Shown in pieces: positions 34,025-42,079 of a DNA stretch of 64,000 nt. The stretch's first letter is position 1. The number at the start of each line of letters is the position of its first letter. The stretch is from assembly GCA_965207585.1 (NCBI GenBank), contig CBDBMT010000003.1, positions 1,860,001-1,924,000 on the forward strand. The letters run 5' to 3'. Made by a program: the position numbers and the translations under genes. This stretch comes from Bin87 sp965207585. Lineage in GTDB: Bacteria > Chloroflexota > Dehalococcoidia > Lucifugimonadales > UBA3495. The notes beneath the pieces are model-generated. The model worked only from the letters and a program-made list of their open reading frames with translations, was not told where the DNA came from and made no database searches.

Positions 34025-34318
34025 ATGGCGCTGATCGGAGTACTGACCCACCACTGGGCCAAGGAAGACAAGGTGGAGGAGGCGAAAGCGCTCCTGGACC
34101 GCAACGGGGAGGCCCAAAGCCACGCGCCCGGCTTCGGAGCGCGTCATACCTTCATCTCGCTGGCCGATCCCACCAAGATCTCGACCCTGGTGACCTGGGA
34201 GAGCAACGAGATTTACGATGCGTGGCGGGCCAGTCCCGAACGCGCCGTGGCTATGGCCGGTGCCGAAGAGCTCTGGTCCCGTCCTCCCGAGTCCGAGCGC
34301 TTCGAGATGCAGGACTGA
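34025..34318 (+). CDS. Antibiotic biosynthesis monooxygenase (ABM) domain protein
   Basis: A 97-residue dimeric alpha/beta-barrel type protein: ALIGVLTHHWAKEDKVEEA then APGFGARHTFISLADPTKI and VTWESNEIYDAWRASPE. These match the ABM/ferredoxin-like stress-response fold; heme-degrading and quinol oxygenases also use it. ATG 34025 has AGGAGGACACGCC upstream. Substrate is unknown. Confidence 0.7.
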   Translation: MALIGVLTHHWAKEDKVEEAKALLDRNGEAQSHAPGFGARHTFISLADPTKISTLVTWESNEIYDAWRASPERAVAMAGAEELWSRPPESERFEMQD

Positions 34319-34330
34319 CGGCGGGATTCA

Positions 34331-34420
34331 GTCAGAATCAGGATTACGGGGATTAGAGGATTTTCAGGATTATGGGTTTCATCCTGAAAATCTCAAAATC
34401 TGGCAAATCCTGATTCAGAC
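34331..34420. repeat. Palindromic repeat, family A copy 4 (90 bp)
   Basis: GTCAGAATCAGGATT (34331-34345) pairs with AATCCTGATTCAGAC (34406-34420) with one mismatch. The interior is shortened relative to the 112-bp copies. It supplies the stop codon of the BioD-DRTGG gene. Confidence 0.75.
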
Positions 34421-35401
34421 AGTTGAAAGTAGCGCCGTCAAATCCACGCGGTTTTCCAGCAGGTCGGCCATGCGCTCAGCCTTGTGCCGGGCGTGCGGCA
34501 CAATGGCGCCCATGAGGCCACCCACCGCCTCGGCGGTAGCCACGGTGTTTTGATCCACCAGAAGGACCGGCACGCGCCGCTTGGCGGCCTCCACGCGGAT
34601 GTACTCGGTGGGGCGGGAACCGCCGGTGAGGACCAGGCAACGGGTATCCTGCATCAGCGATGCCATCTGGATGTCGGGCCTTTCAGCGCGGGTGATCACT
34701 GCCTGGTGGTCGTAGCGTCCGAAATATCCGGCGCCGGAGTCCATGATGTTGCCGCCGATGAGGAAGCGGTCGATCCATACGTCGCCGTCCGTCGGCTCCA
34801 GTTCCCAGCGGCCGCCCAGGTTGGCTTCCAACTGGTCCAGGCTCAGGGACAACAGGACGCGGTCTTCGAGGATGGGGCCGATAACCGGCACGCCGGCGGT
34901 CGATAGTTCGGACAGCAGGGCTTCCGCGCGCCGGGCCCGATACCGAGGCGTCTGATTGATAATCACGCCGGCAAGCCTGGATCCCAGGGTGGCCACCGCT
35001 CCGGAAACATTGACCGCCGACGTATCCGGTTCGTAACCGAACACCGCAACCACTCCTGCGGAGAGACGCTCCGCCAAACCGGAGACGACAGGCGAGGCCG
35101 CTCCGGAGCCGCTGGCTGGATTGGCAACCTCGACGATGACGTGTTCGCTGATCCCCGCCAGTGAACGCACGGCGCTGGCGGCGGCATCCAGCTCGGCGTC
35201 ATCCTCGGACGATGCCACGGCGCTGCCACCGCGGAAATTCTGCGCGAAATACACGGCGTCGGGGTCGGTGCGTCCGGCCCGCGACACCGGCTTGCAGACG
35301 GAAACGCGGGCACCCGACCGGGCGATGAGGGTCGCCAGGCCGGCGGCAACGGACGTCTTGCCGGCGCCGGGCTGGTGGGAGGCTACGAGGAGGATTGCCA
35401 T
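34415..35401 (-). CDS. BioD-like P-loop plus DRTGG domain protein
   Basis: A 328-residue protein with the architecture of the N-terminal half of long phosphotransacetylases, without the catalytic PTA domain. Residues 1-200 are a dethiobiotin-synthetase-like P-loop domain (ASHQPGAGKTSVAAGLA, GVIINQTPRYRARRAE). Residues about 210-320 are a DRTGG domain (LIGGNIMDSGAGYFGRYDHQ, LTGGSRPTEYIRVEA, VDQNTVATAEAVGGL). A regulatory or metabolite-sensing role is likely. The coiled-coil protein gene lies 23 bases upstream. Confidence 0.8.
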   Translation of the reverse strand: MAILLVASHQPGAGKTSVAAGLATLIARSGARVSVCKPVSRAGRTDPDAVYFAQNFRGGSAVASSEDDAELDAAASAVRSLAGISEHVIVEVANPASGSGAASPVVSGLAERLSAGVVAVFGYEPDTSAVNVSGAVATLGSRLAGVIINQTPRYRARRAEALLSELSTAGVPVIGPILEDRVLLSLSLDQLEANLGGRWELEPTDGDVWIDRFLIGGNIMDSGAGYFGRYDHQAVITRAERPDIQMASLMQDTRCLVLTGGSRPTEYIRVEAAKRRVPVLLVDQNTVATAEAVGGLMGAIVPHARHKAERMADLLENRVDLTALLSTV

Positions 35402-35424
35402 AGAGGTCTGAGGCCGGCCGGAGA

Positions 35425-35757
35425 CTACTCCGGGCTGACGGGCACGCGGAAGATGGGTTGCCCATCGGCGTCGTGGGAGTGGTTGGCCAAAGCGATCAGG
35501 AGCTGTTGGTTTCCACGCCGCATTTCTTCCAGCAACTCGTTCCGCAGATCACGCATCTCTTCTCTCAGATCATCCCCCTGCTTGCGCATCTCTTCTCTCA
35601 GATCATGCACCTCGTCACCCAGACGGTCCACACGGGTTTCCAATTGACCCACCCGATTGCTGAGTTTGCCCAGCCAGAAGAACCCTCCTCCTATGAGTGC
35701 GAGGAGGGTGATGAAACTGGCCACTGCTCCGGCAACGGCTGGGTCAATACTAATCAT
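35425..35757 (-). CDS. Membrane-anchored coiled-coil protein with His/Asp-rich tail (paralogue 1)
   Basis: A 110-residue protein: N-terminal membrane helix (AGAVASFITLLALIGGGFFWLG), a heptad-rich coiled coil (about residues 33-85, LETRVDRLGDEVHDLREEM), and a C-terminal motif NQQLLIALANHSHDADGQPIF. The protein at 42080-42454 shares the same three-part design and the tail ALAxHxHxxDxDGxPxF. Not a named family to me. It sits downstream of the pentapeptide protein gene. Confidence 0.6.
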   Translation of the reverse strand: MISIDPAVAGAVASFITLLALIGGGFFWLGKLSNRVGQLETRVDRLGDEVHDLREEMRKQGDDLREEMRDLRNELLEEMRRGNQQLLIALANHSHDADGQPIFRVPVSPE

Positions 35758-35783
35758 GGTGCCATCTCGTCTGCTGCGGAAAT

Positions 35784-36485
35784 TCAGTAGTCATCCACTC
35801 GATTTTCGATGTGGTTGGGGTCGAAGCCGGGAGGGAAGTTGGTGGTGCCGTCCCACTTGCTCATGGTCATGTCGCAGCGGTGCAGGCTGGCCCGGTTGAA
35901 GTTGGCGCCGCGCATGTCCGTCATGATCCACATGGAGTCGCGAATCTTGGCGGAGGTGAAGTCAGCGCCTTGCATGATGGCCCGGCTGACGTCGGCCCCA
36001 TTCAGGTTGGCGCCCTGCCAGTTGGAGTTGGTCAGGTTGGCAGAGCGCAGGTCCACCTCGATGGCGGTGACCTGGCTGCAATCGGCGTCGGTGAGGTTCG
36101 TGTTCAGAAACGAGGCCCGGTTGAGGCGAGACCACTGCAGGATGGCCTCCTTCATATCTGACTGCTTGAGGTCGGCCCAGAAGAGGTTGACGTTGCGCAG
36201 GATGGTCATTGCCATCTGCGCCGACGACAGGGTTGCCCCGTACAGGTCGGCTCCGGTGAAATCGGCGGCGCGCAGGTCGCAGCGGGACAGGTTGGCGCGG
36301 GTGAGGCGGGAGTCCGCCAGGGAGGCGCCCCGCAAGTCGGAATCGCGCAGGTCTGCGCCGGCCAGGTCGACGCCCGATAGGTCGGCGGCGCGCAGGTCAA
36401 GCTGCACATCAGGGTTTGCGGACTTCCACTCCTCGATGGCGCCCTTGCCGGAGCGAACTACGGCTATGTGATCTGCATTGGCCAT
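35784..36485 (-). CDS. Pentapeptide-repeat protein
   Basis: A 233-residue protein with continuous A(D/N)LXX repeats from about residue 30 to 215 (LRAADLSGVDLAGADLRDSD, ANLTNSNWQGANLNGADVSR), folding as a right-handed quadrilateral beta helix. A subset of such proteins mimic DNA and protect gyrase; many have no known role. The ATG directly follows the stop of the SelW-like gene with no gap, so the two are co-transcribed. Confidence 0.9.
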   Translation of the reverse strand: MANADHIAVVRSGKGAIEEWKSANPDVQLDLRAADLSGVDLAGADLRDSDLRGASLADSRLTRANLSRCDLRAADFTGADLYGATLSSAQMAMTILRNVNLFWADLKQSDMKEAILQWSRLNRASFLNTNLTDADCSQVTAIEVDLRSANLTNSNWQGANLNGADVSRAIMQGADFTSAKIRDSMWIMTDMRGANFNRASLHRCDMTMSKWDGTTNFPPGFDPNHIENRVDDY

Positions 36486-36803
36486 CTAAGCGTTCCTCGC
36501 CGCGGCGATCTCGTCCTCGACGTCAAAGACGCGCTCGGCGACCACCATCTTGAGCTCGTTGACCTTGCTGTAGCCCGGGTACTCGTCGCCCTCTTCGTCG
36601 AAGCGGTCGAAAATCTTCTCGCCATCAAGGTAGATTTCCAGGCGGCCCTTGTCGGCGGGGGTCATTTTGATCGCGATGTCGCCGGCGTTTTGGGAGCGCC
36701 AGAATTCGGTCGCCAGCCACGTGGCGAGGCCGTGGTAGCCTCAAGGGACGCAGTAGACGATGTCGACTTCAACCTTGCCGAACTCGGAACGGGTCATGGT
36801 CAT
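36486..36803 (-). CDS. selW-like: SelW-like (Rdx family) selenoprotein with CxxU; UGA read as selenocysteine
   Basis: A standard ORF search misses this gene because of an in-frame TGA at codon 21 (36741-36743). Read through, the 105-residue protein starts MTMTRSEFGKVEVDIVYCVP, then Sec, then GYHGLATWLATEFW, giving a CVPU redox motif at residues 18-21 directly after the first beta strand, as in SelW/SelT/SelH. The rest fits the thioredoxin-like Rdx fold, including KGRLEIYLDGEKIFDRFDEE. ATG 36803 has AGGAG 8 bases upstream. A SECIS-like hairpin lies 14-30 bases after the UGA. The frame is intact for 84 codons beyond it, with strong coding character, so decay is unlikely. It abuts the pentapeptide-repeat gene. 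Sec insertion needs SelA, SelB, SelC and SelD, which are outside this window. Confidence 0.8.
36711..36726 (-). promoter_or_regulatory. Candidate bacterial SECIS hairpin in the SelW-like gene
   Basis: CGCCA pairs with TGGCG around the loop CGTGGC, which carries GU near its top. The loop starts 20-odd bases from the UGA, inside the spacing known for bacterial SECIS elements. A second, smaller stem (GAGGC with GCCTC) starts within the UGA itself. Confidence 0.55.
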
Positions 36804-36907
36804 TCGGGATGCTCCTGTAATGCGGTCGTTGAGCAGAGGGATGCGTTTTCGCATTGCACTCTCCTCACTTTGGCGGGTCCTGATGGAAAGGGTTGGTTCA
36901 CTCAAGG

Positions 36908-37264
36908 TCACAGGCTTTCCAGCATACGGGTGAAATTGGCTATTTCCCTCTTGCCGTGGCGAATTTCGTCGCCGCCGGGAGGCCAGCCGTAGAACCGCGA
37001 ATGAAACGAGCTTGCCGCAAGGTAGTAAGTGTACAGCAGCGGCGTTGCGCCCTCGTCATCAATCAGGCGCAAAACCGTTTCCGCCAAGGCGTTGTGCGAT
37101 CCGTGAAACCAACCCCGGCGCTCGGCAACGGCTTTGATGGCATGGGCCGCCGCGCCCCATATTTTGTTGCAAGCCTCTTCCAACTCCCCGCGCTCAACAT
37201 CCTCGTCCACGAGGTCAAGGAAATGCCAGCTCCGTTCAGCGTGGTAATCGACGACCGTAGTCAT
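36908..37264 (-). CDS. HEPN/PaREP1-like helical protein (paralogue)
   Basis: A 118-residue helical protein: VERGELEEACNKIWGAAAHA then IKAVAERRGWFHGSHNAL and AASSFHSRFYGW. It shares its core with the protein at 30436-30804, including WGAAAHAI and FHS.FY. It lies upstream of the SelW-like gene on the same strand with a 104-base gap. Function is unknown; an RNA-binding or amidase-linked role is speculative. Confidence 0.6.
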   Translation of the reverse strand: MTTVVDYHAERSWHFLDLVDEDVERGELEEACNKIWGAAAHAIKAVAERRGWFHGSHNALAETVLRLIDDEGATPLLYTYYLAASSFHSRFYGWPPGGDEIRHGKREIANFTRMLESL

Positions 37265-37311
37265 AGTGAACTCTCGTCCTGGACGAAATAATGTATGACA
37301 GATAGGCAGAC

Positions 37312-37734
37312 CTAGCCGACGCGGGCGCTGGCCTGGCCCACGGCGGTCTTGTCGCCGTTCTGGTTCTCGCAGTAGACGTCGACCGTGACCAGCGTGGTGC
37401 CGTCATCCTGGGGCTCGCGGCTGTTGACCTGTCCATGTACGCTGACGGTGTCGCCGTGCTTCACCGGGCGCAGGAACTTGAGGTTGACGTTGCCGCTGCG
37501 GTGGAAGTCGTCGCCGCCGATGAACTTGCGCATGGCCTCGGTGCAGAAGGCGATGCTCATGCGGCCGGAGGCGATGGCATAGGTGGTGCCGAGGCGCTTC
37601 GAGGCCAGTTCGGGGTCGTTGTGGATGTTGGCCCGGTTGAGGATGCCACACGCCTCAAACTGGTTGATTACGTCCTGGGTGATGTGCTTGGTGACGACGG
37701 GGAGGGTTTCGCTGTCTAGCCTTGGGGATGCCAT
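37312..37734 (-). CDS. MaoC-like hot-dog dehydratase, catalytic-type subunit
   Basis: A 140-residue hot-dog protein: CGILNRANIHNDPELASKRL, TYAIASGRMSIAFCTEAMRK and LKFLRPVKHGDTVSVHGQV. The Asn-x-His-xx-Asp pattern (NIHNDPE) matches the catalytic loop of MaoC/R-specific enoyl-CoA hydratases. ATG 37734 overlaps the previous gene by 19 bases. With the neighbouring subunit it probably forms a heterodimeric (R)-hydratase or related dehydratase. Confidence 0.75.
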   Translation of the reverse strand: MASPRLDSETLPVVTKHITQDVINQFEACGILNRANIHNDPELASKRLGTTYAIASGRMSIAFCTEAMRKFIGGDDFHRSGNVNLKFLRPVKHGDTVSVHGQVNSREPQDDGTTLVTVDVYCENQNGDKTAVGQASARVG

Positions 37735-38141
37735 TTCTTGCCCAACTCCTCGGGTTTCTTGATCTGGTAGGTGCGCATCTTCTCGATAAGCCGGCCGTCT
37801 TCGTCGGTGGCCGTGGCCTCGATGACCAGGTAGGGCTTTTCCCGGCGAACAAACTTGTCGTGGATGCGACCGGTAACGCTGATCTTCTTGCCGGGGACCG
37901 GCGGGTTGAAGAGGTCGATCTCGTTCCCCGCGTTGATGCTGCCGGTCTGGTCGTCGTAGGCCAGCGAGAGGGAGGTGGCGTCGTGCTTGACGGCGATGGT
38001 GGGGAACACGGCGTCGGGATCGTCCACGGCCTGGCGATACAGGTCCACCATCTCCTGGGTCAGCACGTACTCGTAGGAGCCCAGTTCCTCGCCCACGACT
38101 ACCTGATCGTAATCGAAGAGGGGCAGTTCTTGTTCGGCCAT
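37716..38141 (-). CDS. MaoC-like hot-dog protein, N-terminal-type partner
   Basis: A 141-residue protein: YDQVVVGEELGSYEYVLTQEMVDLYRQAVDD and VKHDATSLSLAYDDQTGSIN, ending VTGRIHDKFVRREKPYLVIEATATDEDG. This is the FAS1-type dehydratase-domain pattern; it seems to lack the catalytic Asp/His loop present in the partner. The two genes overlap, which fits obligate heterodimers. Substrate is unknown. Confidence 0.72.
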   Translation of the reverse strand: MAEQELPLFDYDQVVVGEELGSYEYVLTQEMVDLYRQAVDDPDAVFPTIAVKHDATSLSLAYDDQTGSINAGNEIDLFNPPVPGKKISVTGRIHDKFVRREKPYLVIEATATDEDGRLIEKMRTYQIKKPEELGKKWHPQG

Positions 38142-38308
38142 AATGGGACACTCCCAATATTGTCTGCGTGAGCGGGACTAACGATACCGCAGGGCGCGAC
38201 GGGCGTCAATCGGGATCAACCGGTCCCAAGCATGTGCCGTCCGCTGAACATCCCTGGGTCGTCGCAGACGCTCCCCATATCATTTGGAAGGGCGTTTCCC
38301 GGTCGTGT

Positions 38309-39352
38309 CTAATTTCTTAGGTAAGGTTCGTTTACCTTGGTTATAGTCCACGTATCGCCGGTGCCGGGTTCCATTTGGAATCGGAATCTTGTTGCGTCGG
38401 CGCTGCCGGAGCTGGTAGTCCAATAGGCTCGGTTCCGATCGGGGTCGGTGACCCAAATGTTTCCGCTATCCCACAAAACTATTGGCTGCCCGTGATAGTC
38501 ACCGCCGCTGCTGATACCCACCGCAGCTTTGACAGCACCGTCCAGTGTAGGATGTGGCCACTTGCAGCTGTCCCCAGGCGCAAGCTGCAATCCCACATAG
38601 CAATCCCGGTTTGGCGGCGGCGGTATCACCAGAGCCGTAGCGCCCGCTGGGAGCGGGATCTGCCCGCCTGGTGGCGTGGGTTGCGGTGTGGGTTGCGGCG
38701 TAGGTTGGGGTGTAGGCCGCGCGATTGGACAGGTCGTCGGGCAGGCGCCGCCCCGGTCAGCCACTGTGAGAAACTTCCAGCGGGGATTGCTGGGCCAGGA
38801 GAATGCGCTATTGACGCTGCCAGCGGCGCCGGTATCTACGAAGCTGCTGCTGGTCAACACCGTGAAGGCGTGTCTCACGTCTTGCTCCAGCCGGCGGACG
38901 GTGTACTCAGCGCGTCCGTTGGAAACCGGTACGTTTTGAGCATTTTCGTCAACGTAGATGAAGGCGTTGATCCAGTCGCCGGTCACGCTGGCTTTGGCCA
39001 GAGGGTAGTCCGTCGCCATGTTGACGTAGCCGATGCGGTAATGCGTGGCCTGGGGAACGGCATCCCAAGAGATGATAACTTCGCCGGGGTTGGTCCCGTC
39101 ACGGACCTGGATGTTGCCAGTGGCCGGCGCGGCGGTCTGCGCCGCCGTGGGAGACGCGGTGTTGACTGCGGCGACCACGATGACCAGAAAGATCACAGTC
39201 AGGATGGCCGCCGCTCCCAGCGTCAGAGCAAGTTTGCGGGCGGTTTTATTGGGGGGGGGGGGGAGTGCATCATAGGTAATCTCCGCGGTGGCGGTAGATG
39301 ATCCTTGCCGATTTTTGCGATGATAGCATAGGCTGGGCAGCCGGGGGCGCAT
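38309..39352 (-). CDS. FnIII-containing membrane-anchored surface protein with poly-C tract at its start
   Basis: About 347 residues in the frame given. Order: short cytoplasmic part, membrane helix (LALTLGAAAILTVIFLVIVV), an FnIII-like domain (IQVRDGTNPGEVIISWDAV, HYRIGYVNM, YTVRRLEQDVRHAFTVLT), a PT-rich linker (PQPTPQPTPQPTPP), and a C-terminal domain with GLQLAPGDSCKWPH and VTDPDRNRAYWTT. It is probably displayed outside the membrane. The best start is ATG 39273/39270 (GGAG 7 bases upstream), but the 13-base C run puts that start out of frame; only the weaker upstream start at 39352 is in frame. Confidence 0.65.
   Translation of the reverse strand: MRPRLPSLCYHRKNRQGSSTATAEITYDALPPPPNKTARKLALTLGAAAILTVIFLVIVVAAVNTASPTAAQTAAPATGNIQVRDGTNPGEVIISWDAVPQATHYRIGYVNMATDYPLAKASVTGDWINAFIYVDENAQNVPVSNGRAEYTVRRLEQDVRHAFTVLTSSSFVDTGAAGSVNSAFSWPSNPRWKFLTVADRGGACPTTCPIARPTPQPTPQPTPQPTPPGGQIPLPAGATALVIPPPPNRDCYVGLQLAPGDSCKWPHPTLDGAVKAAVGISSGGDYHGQPIVLWDSGNIWVTDPDRNRAYWTTSSGSADATRFRFQMEPGTGDTWTITKVNEPYLRN
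39251..39263. repeat. 13-G homopolymer tract inside the start region of the FnIII gene
   Basis: Thirteen consecutive G on the plus strand encode Pro residues on the minus strand. Length changes of one base would switch the frame from the strong ATG start. Confidence 0.9.
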
Positions 39353-39446
39353 CACGTCAGGGATGGCCGCATCATTTGTTGTAGAATTGACCGGCAACAA
39401 TTCCCTTTGCCGCTCATGAGATGGGCGGCCCGTACCGGAGGAGCCC

Positions 39447-41117
39447 ATGTCCCAAATGATGACCGGCAAGCAGGCGCTGCTGGAGATGCTCAAGGCCGAG
39501 GGCGTCGACTACATCTTCGGCAACCCGGGAACCAGCGAGGGGCCGATCATCGACCTGCTGGGCGATTACCCCGAGCTTCGCTACATCCTGACCCTGCAGG
39601 AGAGCGTGGCGATGGGGATGGGAGAGGCGTACGCACGGGCCAGGGGTACGGCCTCCTTTGTCAGCCTGCACGTGGACAGCGGATTGGCCAATGGCATCGC
39701 CCTGATGCTGGACGCGCTGAACACCGGTACGCCGATGGTCGTCACGTCTGCCAACTACGACATCCGCAAGGTGAACGAGACTATCACCGACCTGGCGGAT
39801 CTGGTCCGGCCCGTTACCAAGTGGGCGGTGGAGCTATCCCACGCGGACCAGATTCCCAGCGTAATCCGGCGCGCCTTCAACGAAGCCAACAGCCACCCCA
39901 AGGGTCCGGTGTACGTGGGGTTCACGTCCAACGCGCTGGAGGGCATGGCCGAGATGAACCTGGAGCCGTCCCGCCCGGTACACGACGGCGCTCGGCCCAG
40001 CACGGAGGGGATCGCACAAGCTGCCGCCCTTCTGGCCAAAGCCAGCCGTCCGCTGATGCTGGTGGGCGACCGCCTTTCCGACGATGACGCGGTGGACGAG
40101 GCAGTGGAACTGGCGGAGCTGATGGGGCTGCCGGTCTACCAGGCCAGGGGCGCTGAGGTGGCCTTCCCCACCACGCACGACCAGTTCATGGGCGCGCTAT
40201 CCCTGCGGGTCGGAGAACAGCGGGCCGTCCTGCAGACTGTGGACGTGGTTCTGGCGGTGGGCTCCGATCCCTTTGAGGAACTTTTTTATTGGGGTGACGT
40301 TATCCTTCCCTCCGAGGCCAAACTGGTGCACATCGACCCCGACCGCAGCAAGATCGGCCGGTCGGAGCCAACCGATGTGGGCATCGTAGGTAACTGCAAG
40401 CTGTCCCTCCGAGACCTGATTGCGTCCCTGGAGGAGCGGCTCTCCACCGGTGACCGCTCGGAGATAGGACTGCGCAGGCAGGGGGTTATCGCCGAGAGGC
40501 AGAGCAGCCGGGCCGCCTTCGAGGAATCGGTTGCCGAGAAATGGGATCATCGGCCCATGACGCCGGCGCGGATGATGTCGGAACTGGCGGCGGCGATCCC
40601 CGACAACGCCATCGTGGTTGACGATTCCATCAGCAACCGGGCCACCATGCGGCACTACTTCCAGGCCCAGCGCCGGGCCGACCTGCGCGGAGTCCGCGGC
40701 CAGTCCATCGGCGGAGGCATCGGCGTCACCATGGGTACCCAGTGCGCCTATCCCGACCGGCCGGTGTTCGGCATCATCGGCGACGGCAGCGCGATGATGA
40801 CCATCCAGGGTCTATGGACGGCGGCCAACGACGAGATACCCTGTATCTTCGTCATCTGCAACAACGGCATGTACCGGGTGCTCAAGACCAACTTCAACGT
40901 GTACCAGCGGGACGTGCTGAACCTGCCCGAGACTTCGGGCGGCCGGCTGCTCTATTCCGACTTCGGCACGCCCTTCGACATGGCGGCTATCGCCAACAGC
41001 ATGGGCGTTCACGGCGAGCGCATCACCGAGCCGGATCAGATCAAGCCGGCGGTGGACCGAGCGGTGGCCTCCGGCAAGCCGGCCCTGCTGGACATGGTGA
41101 TCGACGGGTCACTTTAA
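39447..41117 (+). CDS. Thiamine diphosphate-dependent enzyme (acetolactate synthase / benzoylformate decarboxylase-like)
   Basis: A 556-residue three-domain ThDP enzyme. N-terminal PYR domain holds VDYIFGNPGTSEGP and the catalytic Glu in ILTLQESVAMGMGEAY; the central domain binds FAD or is vestigial (SRPLMLVGDRLSDDDAV); the PP domain has the GDGS...N motif (GIIGDGSAMMTIQGLW...NN). Substrate is a 2-keto acid or acyl-CoA; benzoylformate decarboxylase, ALS-like and 2-hydroxyacyl-CoA lyase assignments cannot be separated here. ATG 39447 has GGAG upstream. An aldolase gene follows. Confidence 0.85.
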   Translation: MSQMMTGKQALLEMLKAEGVDYIFGNPGTSEGPIIDLLGDYPELRYILTLQESVAMGMGEAYARARGTASFVSLHVDSGLANGIALMLDALNTGTPMVVTSANYDIRKVNETITDLADLVRPVTKWAVELSHADQIPSVIRRAFNEANSHPKGPVYVGFTSNALEGMAEMNLEPSRPVHDGARPSTEGIAQAAALLAKASRPLMLVGDRLSDDDAVDEAVELAELMGLPVYQARGAEVAFPTTHDQFMGALSLRVGEQRAVLQTVDVVLAVGSDPFEELFYWGDVILPSEAKLVHIDPDRSKIGRSEPTDVGIVGNCKLSLRDLIASLEERLSTGDRSEIGLRRQGVIAERQSSRAAFEESVAEKWDHRPMTPARMMSELAAAIPDNAIVVDDSISNRATMRHYFQAQRRADLRGVRGQSIGGGIGVTMGTQCAYPDRPVFGIIGDGSAMMTIQGLWTAANDEIPCIFVICNNGMYRVLKTNFNVYQRDVLNLPETSGGRLLYSDFGTPFDMAAIANSMGVHGERITEPDQIKPAVDRAVASGKPALLDMVIDGSL

Positions 41118-41132
41118 CTGGCGTATGCCTCT

Positions 41133-41221
41133 CTGTCATTGCGAGCGCAGCGTGGCAATCCCGCCGAACCTGTTGCAACCCTTGCGAGATTGCCCCGTCG
41201 CTGCGCTCCTCGCAATGACAG
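41133..41221. repeat. Palindromic repeat, family C (89 bp)
   Basis: A perfect 13-bp terminal inverted repeat, CTGTCATTGCGAG (41133-41145) with its complement at 41209-41221. The ends match the widespread GTCATTGCGAG-type dispersed repeats. It sits between the ThDP enzyme and aldolase genes. Confidence 0.75.
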
Positions 41222-41245
41222 ACTGAATATAAGGGGAACATTCTC

Positions 41246-42013
41246 ATGCGAACCAACACCACCAAGGCAAAACTCAACGACGGTCAGGTCGTTTTCGGGG
41301 CCATCATCACCCGCTACGCTCCCGACATGGTCGAGATCTTCGGGGCCCTGGGCTACGACTTTGTGATGATCGACTGCGAGCACGGGCCGGCCGACCTGGA
41401 CCAGGTGGAGCACATGGTCCGCGCCGCCGAGTCCTTCGGCATCACGCCCATCGCGCGGATACCGGACCACTCGGATCCCACAATACTGCGGTTCCTGGAC
41501 CGTGGGTTGCAGGGGATCATCGTGCCCCACGTGAACACCGGCGAGCAGGCAGCCGCCATCGCCCGGGCGGCCCGGTACTATCCCGACGGCTATCGCGGCA
41601 TGGGCGGGGGACGGGCGCAGGATTACGGCATCGGCGTGGCCCGCGATGAAGCCACGGCGTGGGTCAATTCCCAGGTGCTGGTAATCCCGATGGTCGAGGA
41701 CATCGAGGCGGTGGGCAACCTGGACGATATCCTGGCGGTTTCCGGGGCGGACGTGCTGCACGTGGCGGCGTCGGACCTGGGGCAGAGCATGGGCAATCCG
41801 GGCGTCGCCGAGGTGCGGAAAGTGATGAGCGAGGTGGTTCCCAGGGTGCGGGCCGGAGGCAAGAACGTCGGCGTGGGCGGCAACAACCCGGCGGATACCG
41901 CCGGCGTCGCCGAGTTCATCAAGCTGGGAGCGAACTTCGTGACGGTGTCAGGTTGGGGATTGCTCCGCATCGGCGCGGAGAACTTCCTGAAAGACGTTAA
42001 CGCCGCCCTGTGA
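41246..42013 (+). CDS. HpcH/HpaI aldolase family protein
   Basis: A 255-residue class II (metal-dependent) aldolase: FGAIITRYAPDMVEIFGALGYDFVMIDCEHGP with the metal/active-site acid residues, IARIPDHSDPTILRFLDRGLQGIIVPHVNT, and VIPMVEDIEAVGNLDDIL with the metal-binding Glu. It cleaves or forms 2-keto-3-deoxy or 4-hydroxy-2-oxo acids. It follows the ThDP enzyme on the same strand, possibly in one catabolic unit, with the palindromic repeat between. Confidence 0.85.
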   Translation: MRTNTTKAKLNDGQVVFGAIITRYAPDMVEIFGALGYDFVMIDCEHGPADLDQVEHMVRAAESFGITPIARIPDHSDPTILRFLDRGLQGIIVPHVNTGEQAAAIARAARYYPDGYRGMGGGRAQDYGIGVARDEATAWVNSQVLVIPMVEDIEAVGNLDDILAVSGADVLHVAASDLGQSMGNPGVAEVRKVMSEVVPRVRAGGKNVGVGGNNPADTAGVAEFIKLGANFVTVSGWGLLRIGAENFLKDVNAAL

Positions 42014-42015
42014 TG

Positions 42016-42045
42016 GGGCGGCGCGATTATCGGGCAGTGCCGCCC
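42016..42045. terminator. Hairpin between convergent aldolase and coiled-coil genes
   Basis: GGGCGGC (42016-42022) pairs with GCCGCCC (42039-42045). No strong T-run follows, but the position between convergent genes suggests a bidirectional stop. Confidence 0.45.
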
Positions 42046-42079
42046 TCCTAACAAGGGTATGCGCTTCATTTGGGGCCGC

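Noticed and set aside
37735..38157. Single 281-residue protein spanning both MaoC genes
   Set aside because: The N-terminal half is a frame-shifted shadow of the overlapping MaoC-like gene at 37716-38141.
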